A DNA stretch of 64,000 nt from Phaeacidiphilus oryzae TH49 (GTDB lineage: Bacteria > Actinomycetota > Actinomycetes > Streptomycetales > Streptomycetaceae), in assembly GCF_000744815.1 (NCBI RefSeq), contig NZ_JQMQ01000005.1, positions 3,170,055 to 3,234,054 on the forward strand, written 5' to 3'. This document shows, one piece after another, positions 60,351 through 64,000 of the stretch. Numbering within the stretch: the stretch's first letter is position 1; the number at the start of each line of letters is the position of its first letter. The translations under genes were made by a program, and so were the position numbers. The notes under the pieces are model-generated. The model did not search any database. It was not told where the DNA came from and was given only the letters and a program-made list of their open reading frames with translations.

Positions 60351-61100
60351 ATGACCACCGCTGACCTCCAGTCGCAGCCGCCTGTGACCCAGGCCGTCAT
60401 CCTGGCCGGCGGCCAGGGCTCCCGGCTCCGGCCCTACACCGACACCATGCCGAAGCCGATGATCGAGGTCCCCGGCACCGGGGTGCCCATCATCGGCCAC
60501 CAGCTGGAGTGGCTGGCCGAGGAGGGCGTCACCGATGTCGTGATCTCCTGCGGCCACCTCGCCGAGGTGCTCCAGGACTGGCTGGACCAGACCGACCTGC
60601 CGCTCAAGGTGGTCACGGTCGTGGAGAAGGAGCCGCTCGGCCGCGGTGGCGGCCTGCGCTACGCCGCGGCCTCGCTGCCCCGCGCCGACGAGCCCTGGTA
60701 CGCGACCAACGGGGACATCTGGACCCGCTTCCAGCTGCGCGACATGGCCGCCTTCCACCTGGCCAGGGACGCCCACGCCACCCTGGCGCTGGCCCGCCCC
60801 CGCCTGCCCTGGGGCACGGTCGAGACCGACCGCTTCGGCAACGTCCTGGACTTCATCGAGGCCCCGCCCTCCCCGTACCTGATCAACGCGGGGGTGTATG
60901 TGTTCTCCGCCGAGTTCACCGGGATGCTGCCGGCCCTCGGCGACCACGAGCGCACCACCTTCCCGCGCCTCGCCCGCGAACGCCGGCTCTCCGGCTACGA
61001 GCTGCCGCAGGGCGTCTACTGGCGGGCCATCGACACCGCCAAGGACCTCTCCGAGGCCGCCAAGGAACTCGCCGAACTCCGCTCCCGCGCAGGCAGCTGA
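60351..61100 (+). CDS. NDP-sugar pyrophosphorylase (candidate GDP-glucose pyrophosphorylase)
   Basis: A 249-residue nucleotidyltransferase that joins an NTP and a sugar-1-phosphate. The signature is VILAGGQGSRLRPYTDTMPKPMIEVPG (residues 16-42), then ATNGDIWTRF (metal-binding Asp), VETDRFGNVLDFIEAP and INAGVYVFS. It is shorter than RmlA or GalU and lacks their C-terminal allosteric part. A streptomycete enzyme of this type, reported to make GDP-glucose for OtsA, is my lead (from memory); GTP versus UTP use cannot be read from sequence. A strong bidirectional terminator follows. Confidence 0.85.
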   Translation: MTTADLQSQPPVTQAVILAGGQGSRLRPYTDTMPKPMIEVPGTGVPIIGHQLEWLAEEGVTDVVISCGHLAEVLQDWLDQTDLPLKVVTVVEKEPLGRGGGLRYAAASLPRADEPWYATNGDIWTRFQLRDMAAFHLARDAHATLALARPRLPWGTVETDRFGNVLDFIEAPPSPYLINAGVYVFSAEFTGMLPALGDHERTTFPRLARERRLSGYELPQGVYWRAIDTAKDLSEAAKELAELRSRAGS

Positions 61101-61184
61101 CCCCCGACGCCCCCGCAGCCCGCGACCCCCGGCCTCCGGCGGACGGCCCGCGACGGACGGAACATCTCCCCTCGCGAGAACGAG

Positions 61185-61222
61185 ACGGGCCCTCCCGCCG
61201 ATCGCTCGGCGGGAGGGCCCGT
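61185..61222. terminator. Bidirectional terminator
   Basis: ACGGGCCCTCCCGCCGA (61185-61201) and TCGGCGGGAGGGCCCGT (61206-61222) form a perfect 17-bp stem with a 4-nt loop between the convergent nucleotidyltransferase and DoxX-like genes. Confidence 0.88.
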
Positions 61223-61304
61223 TGACGTCCGTACGGCAGGCGGTCAGGCCGTAGCCCGGTCCGGCGGGGCGGGCCGGTCAGGCGGCCGGTCAGGCGGCCC
61301 GCCG

Positions 61305-62972
61305 CTAGCCCAGCAGCCCGCCCAGGGCGCCCCCGGAGGGCGGCGCCGAGCCGCCACCGCCGCCGCCCCCGCCGGACTGCGTGGGCGCCCCCGAGGAGCG
61401 GGCCGTCCCGCTGTGGTGGTGGGTGGGCGAGGAGGTGCCGGTCGCCCCGGCGCCCGAACTCGCGGTCCCGGTACCGCTGCCGGAGCCGGTCACCGTCCCG
61501 GAGGGCGAGGCGTGCCGGCCGGCGGTCGCGGCCGCCGAGGTCGGCGCACCGGCGCTGGGCCGCGCCGAGGGCCGGTGGACGATCCCGTGCTTCCCGGCCC
61601 CCGGCGAGGGCAGCGCGCTCGGCCACACCGGGCTCGGGTACTGCGTCGGCACCGAAGGCTGCTGCGGGTCGACCGAGTTCCGCACCTGGGTGCTGCGCAC
61701 GGCGGCGCCGAACAGCGCCCCCGCCACCAGCGTGGCGCCGATGACCAGGCTGGAGAGGACGGCCCCGCGACGCAGCACCCGCCGCCGCTGCACGCTCACC
61801 GGAGCCGAATTGCCGTACCGCCGCCAGGCGTTCAGCGCCAGCCGGCCGTCCAGGGAGAAGAACGGCGCCCCGGCGATCAGCAGCGGGCTCCACGCGGCCA
61901 GGTAGATGATCTGCGGCGCGTCGTACACCGGCACCGAGCGCCAGCTGACCGTCAGCAGCAGCGCGAGGGCCAGCAGCATCGCCACCGCGGAGGCGATCCG
62001 GGTCCACAGCCCCAGCATCGCCAGCACGCCGACCACGACCTGGGTGAAGGCCACCCCGAGCCCGGCCCCGACCGGATGGCTCTCGGCCCAGGTGACCAGC
62101 GGCTGGGCGAACTCCCAGGGATGCAGCGACTGCAGCCAGTGCATCATCGAGCCGCGCACCCCGCCGTCGAAGTAGACGGGGTCGCAGAGCTTGCTGAACC
62201 CGGCGTAGATCGAGATCCCGCCGAGGAAGACCCGCAGCGGCAGCAGCACCAGCCCGAGGTCCACCCGGCGCCCGGGGTACCAGGCGTGCCGCTGCTCGCC
62301 TGAGGCCGCGTCCCGGCCGTGGGTGCGGGCGTACTCGGCGTACTCCTCGGCCCCCTCCGGGACGAAGGCCCGCAGCCGGACCGTGTCCAGGTCGGTCTCG
62401 GTCGTCTCGTCCCCGCTGCGCGCCCCGGCGCCGGAGCCGTACCAGCCGCGGTCCGGGCCGGGCTGGTGGGTGAGTCCCGCGATCCGGGCCATCGCCCGGG
62501 TGTCGTCGTCCGCGCCGACGGGCGCCGCGCCCTGCCCCGGCACTCCCCCGCGCACCGCGTCGACGAGCCCGGAGTCCGGGCTGCCGGTCCAGGTGATCGG
62601 GGAGACCCGGCCGGGCCGCCGCGGCGCCTCCGTCTCGACCGGGCCGGCCGCCGCCGCGCCCACCAGCGCCTCGCCCCGGGAGGTCCTGATCATGGTCGGC
62701 AGCAGCGTCGGCTGCGCGTCGACCACCAGACGCCGCCCCGTGCGGCCGCCGGTCACCACCGGTCCGACCTGCCAGGGCCGCGCTCCCGCGGCGGCCCCGG
62801 CGGCCGCCCCGGCGAAGAGCTCGGGCGGCACCGAGATCCGCGGCTGCACCGGATCGGCCAACCGCAGGCGGAAGCTGGCCGTGGTCGTGTTCAGCCGCGC
62901 GGGATCCGACGGCACCTTGACCCGGGCGAGCTCCGGCTCCTCCGTACCCTGCGCGCGCGTTCTGGTGTCCAC
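61305..62972 (-). CDS. DoxX-family membrane protein with long cytoplasmic N-terminus
   Basis: A 555-residue protein (GTG 62972). The first ~235 residues are hydrophilic and low-complexity; four helices of a DoxX-like domain follow (LGLVLLPLRVFLGGISIYAGFSKL, GLGVAFTQVVVGVLAMLGLW, IASAVAMLLALALLLTVSW, QIIYLAAWSPLLIAGAPFFSLDGRLALNAWRRYG), then one more helix (LSSLVIGATLVAGALFGAAV) and a Ser/Thr/Gly/Pro-rich exported tail ending in a glycine run. DoxX-type proteins take part in thiol/redox and thiosulfate chemistry in some bacteria; its role here is unknown. Confidence 0.8.
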   Translation of the reverse strand: MDTRTRAQGTEEPELARVKVPSDPARLNTTTASFRLRLADPVQPRISVPPELFAGAAAGAAAGARPWQVGPVVTGGRTGRRLVVDAQPTLLPTMIRTSRGEALVGAAAAGPVETEAPRRPGRVSPITWTGSPDSGLVDAVRGGVPGQGAAPVGADDDTRAMARIAGLTHQPGPDRGWYGSGAGARSGDETTETDLDTVRLRAFVPEGAEEYAEYARTHGRDAASGEQRHAWYPGRRVDLGLVLLPLRVFLGGISIYAGFSKLCDPVYFDGGVRGSMMHWLQSLHPWEFAQPLVTWAESHPVGAGLGVAFTQVVVGVLAMLGLWTRIASAVAMLLALALLLTVSWRSVPVYDAPQIIYLAAWSPLLIAGAPFFSLDGRLALNAWRRYGNSAPVSVQRRRVLRRGAVLSSLVIGATLVAGALFGAAVRSTQVRNSVDPQQPSVPTQYPSPVWPSALPSPGAGKHGIVHRPSARPSAGAPTSAAATAGRHASPSGTVTGSGSGTGTASSGAGATGTSSPTHHHSGTARSSGAPTQSGGGGGGGGSAPPSGGALGGLLG

Positions 62973-63058
62973 ATACCACTAACCGAGTGACCCGCCCGAA
63001 GGACACGGTCACCCGGGCCAGGGAGATCTTCCTTCCGGAAGGCCGGGCGGCCGCCGCG

Positions 63059-64000
63059 CTACCCGCGCTTGCCGGCCCGCCGGGACGCCGCCTCGTAGAG
63101 GACGATCCCCGCCGCGACCCCCGCGTTCAGCGACTCGGCCTGCCCCGGCATCGGGATCCGGACCGTCAGGTCGCAGGTCTCGGAGACCAGCCGGGAGAGC
63201 CCCTTGCCCTCCGACCCGGCCACCACGACCACCGGGCCGTCCAGCGCGTCCAGGTCCCGCAGTTCGGCCTCGCCGTCGGCGGCCAGACCCACCACGAAGC
63301 AGCCGGCCTTCTGGTACGCCTCCAGTGCCCGGGTCAGGTTGGTGGCCTTGGCCACCGGGATCCGGGCCGCCGCGCCGGCCGAGGTCTTCCAGGCGCCCGC
63401 GGTCATCCCGGCCGCCCTGCGCTCCGGCACCACGACCCCGTGGCCGCCGAAGGCCGCCGCCGAGCGCACCACGGCGCCCAGGTTGCGCGGGTCGGTGACC
63501 CCGTCCAGGGCCACGATCAGCGGGTCCTCGCCGGCGTCCGCCGCCAGCCCCAGCAGGTCCTCGGGGTGGGCGTACTCGTAGGGAGGCACCTGGAGCACCA
63601 GGCCCTGGTGGTTGAGCCCGTTGGTCATCTGCTCCAGCTGCGGGCGCGGGGCCTCCATCAGCGGCACCCCGCGCTCGTTGGCCTGCTGCAGCGCCTCGCG
63701 CACCCGCTCGTCGTTGTCGATGAACTGCTGGACGTACAGCGCCGTCGCCGGCACGCCCTCCCGCAGCGCCTCGACCACCGGGTTGCGCCCGACCACCAGC
63801 TCGGCCGTGCCCCGCCCGCCGCGGCCGCCCGGACGGCGGCTGCCGGCGCCGGAGCGCGCGGCCGCGCGCTTGGCGCGGGCCTCGGCGGCCCGCTTCTTGG
63901 GGTGCCCGGTACGGGCCTCGGCGGGCGGGGTCGGACCCTTGCCCTCCAGGCCCTTGCGGCGGTGGCCGCCGGTACCGACCTGCATCCCCTTCTTGGAACC
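63059..64000 (-). CDS. rlmB: 23S rRNA (guanosine-2'-O-)-methyltransferase RlmB, TrmH/SpoU family (5' end beyond the window)
   Basis: A SPOUT methyltransferase that modifies a guanosine in 23S rRNA. Knot motifs: [49 protein letters not shown] and [25 protein letters not shown]. An N-terminal substrate-binding domain ([23 protein letters not shown]...) and a Lys/Arg-rich leader ([34 protein letters not shown]) precede them. The frame stays open to the right edge with SKKG before the internal Met at 63985, as in relatives with a longer leader, so the true start lies outside. Confidence 0.92.
   Translation of the reverse strand, partial: GSKKGMQVGTGGHRRKGLEGKGPTPPAEARTGHPKKRAAEARAKRAAARSGAGSRRPGGRGGRGTAELVVGRNPVVEALREGVPATALYVQQFIDNDERVREALQQANERGVPLMEAPRPQLEQMTNGLNHQGLVLQVPPYEYAHPEDLLGLAADAGEDPLIVALDGVTDPRNLGAVVRSAAAFGGHGVVVPERRAAGMTAGAWKTSAGAAARIPVAKATNLTRALEAYQKAGCFVVGLAADGEAELRDLDALDGPVVVVAGSEGKGLSRLVSETCDLTVRIPMPGQAESLNAGVAAGIVLYEAASRRAGKRG

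Overview
The window is very GC-rich chromosomal DNA whose genes end nearly all codons in G or C, use GTG and TTG starts often, and match streptomycete families throughout: MsiK, an NsrR with C-x5-C-x5-C, the CdgB-type diguanylate cyclase, futalosine-pathway MqnE and a SAM-I riboswitch on thrC. I read it as a Streptomyces or close relative (Streptomycetaceae). The order rlmB, NDP-sugar pyrophosphorylase, msiK ... amino-sugar genes, otsB/otsA, thrC, cysO-like, csp, groEL recalls, from memory, the SCO4236 to SCO4296 part of the S. coelicolor core, with the mqnE block joined at the left end.

Layout. 1-3.9 kb: partial GNAT gene, mqnE, a threonine dehydratase/Lrp pair and ubiX. 4-9 kb: stress and amino-acid block with groEL under two tandem CIRCE operators, a cold-shock gene, and thrC plus an overlapping sulfur-carrier gene behind a SAM-I riboswitch. 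9-12.5 kb: gpgS, otsA and otsB (compatible solutes). 12.5-16 kb: DUF3263 protein, cupin, DHA2 exporter, tautomerase, LysR. 16-24.5 kb: amino-sugar uptake and catabolism (two ABC permeases, binding lipoprotein, DeoR, SIS isomerase, ROK kinase, NagA-type deacetylase, class II aldolase) with DasR-like boxes. 24.5-31.3 kb: CBM membrane protein, GAF-PAS-GGDEF cyclase, flavin reductase, a repeat cluster, ArfB-type hydrolase, EamA transporter, STAS protein. 31.4-37.2 kb: methyltransferase, TetR, LLM oxidoreductase and CaiB-type racemase, DUF2236 protein, MgtC. 37.2-41.8 kb: a class II DAHP synthase facing a 1032-residue fusion of a diverged EPSP-synthase domain and an acyl-CoA ligase. 41.8-49.1 kb: orphan ctaD, CDF exporter, hmp/nsrR nitric-oxide module, ChrB-like gene plus MFS. 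49.1-55.7 kb: TSUP permease, AraC, IHF-like protein, a frameshifted M48 peptidase and a YtrA-type GntR/ABC operon. 55.8-64 kb: zinc-ribbon and SPFH-GYF pair, tRNA-Thr, msiK, secreted protein, nucleotidyltransferase, DoxX-like protein and rlmB (cut by the window end).

How parts fit together. The ABC importer at 16-19 kb has no ATPase of its own; MsiK at 58.5 kb is the shared ATPase that streptomycete sugar importers use. OtsA at 10 kb and the nucleotidyltransferase at 60.4 kb may form a trehalose-6-phosphate route fed by GDP-glucose. NsrR and Hmp share near-identical palindromic boxes. A perfect TGTGA-N6-TCACA site in the cdgB upstream region could link cAMP-Crp with c-di-GMP.

The strongest candidate for something unusual is the EPSP-synthase-like/CoA-ligase fusion. 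It keeps most phosphate- and carboxylate-binding residues but has lost several conserved active-site residues, as expected for a shikimate-to-cyclic-carboxyl-CoA enzyme rather than chorismate synthesis. No mobile element, CRISPR array, rRNA or replication origin was seen.
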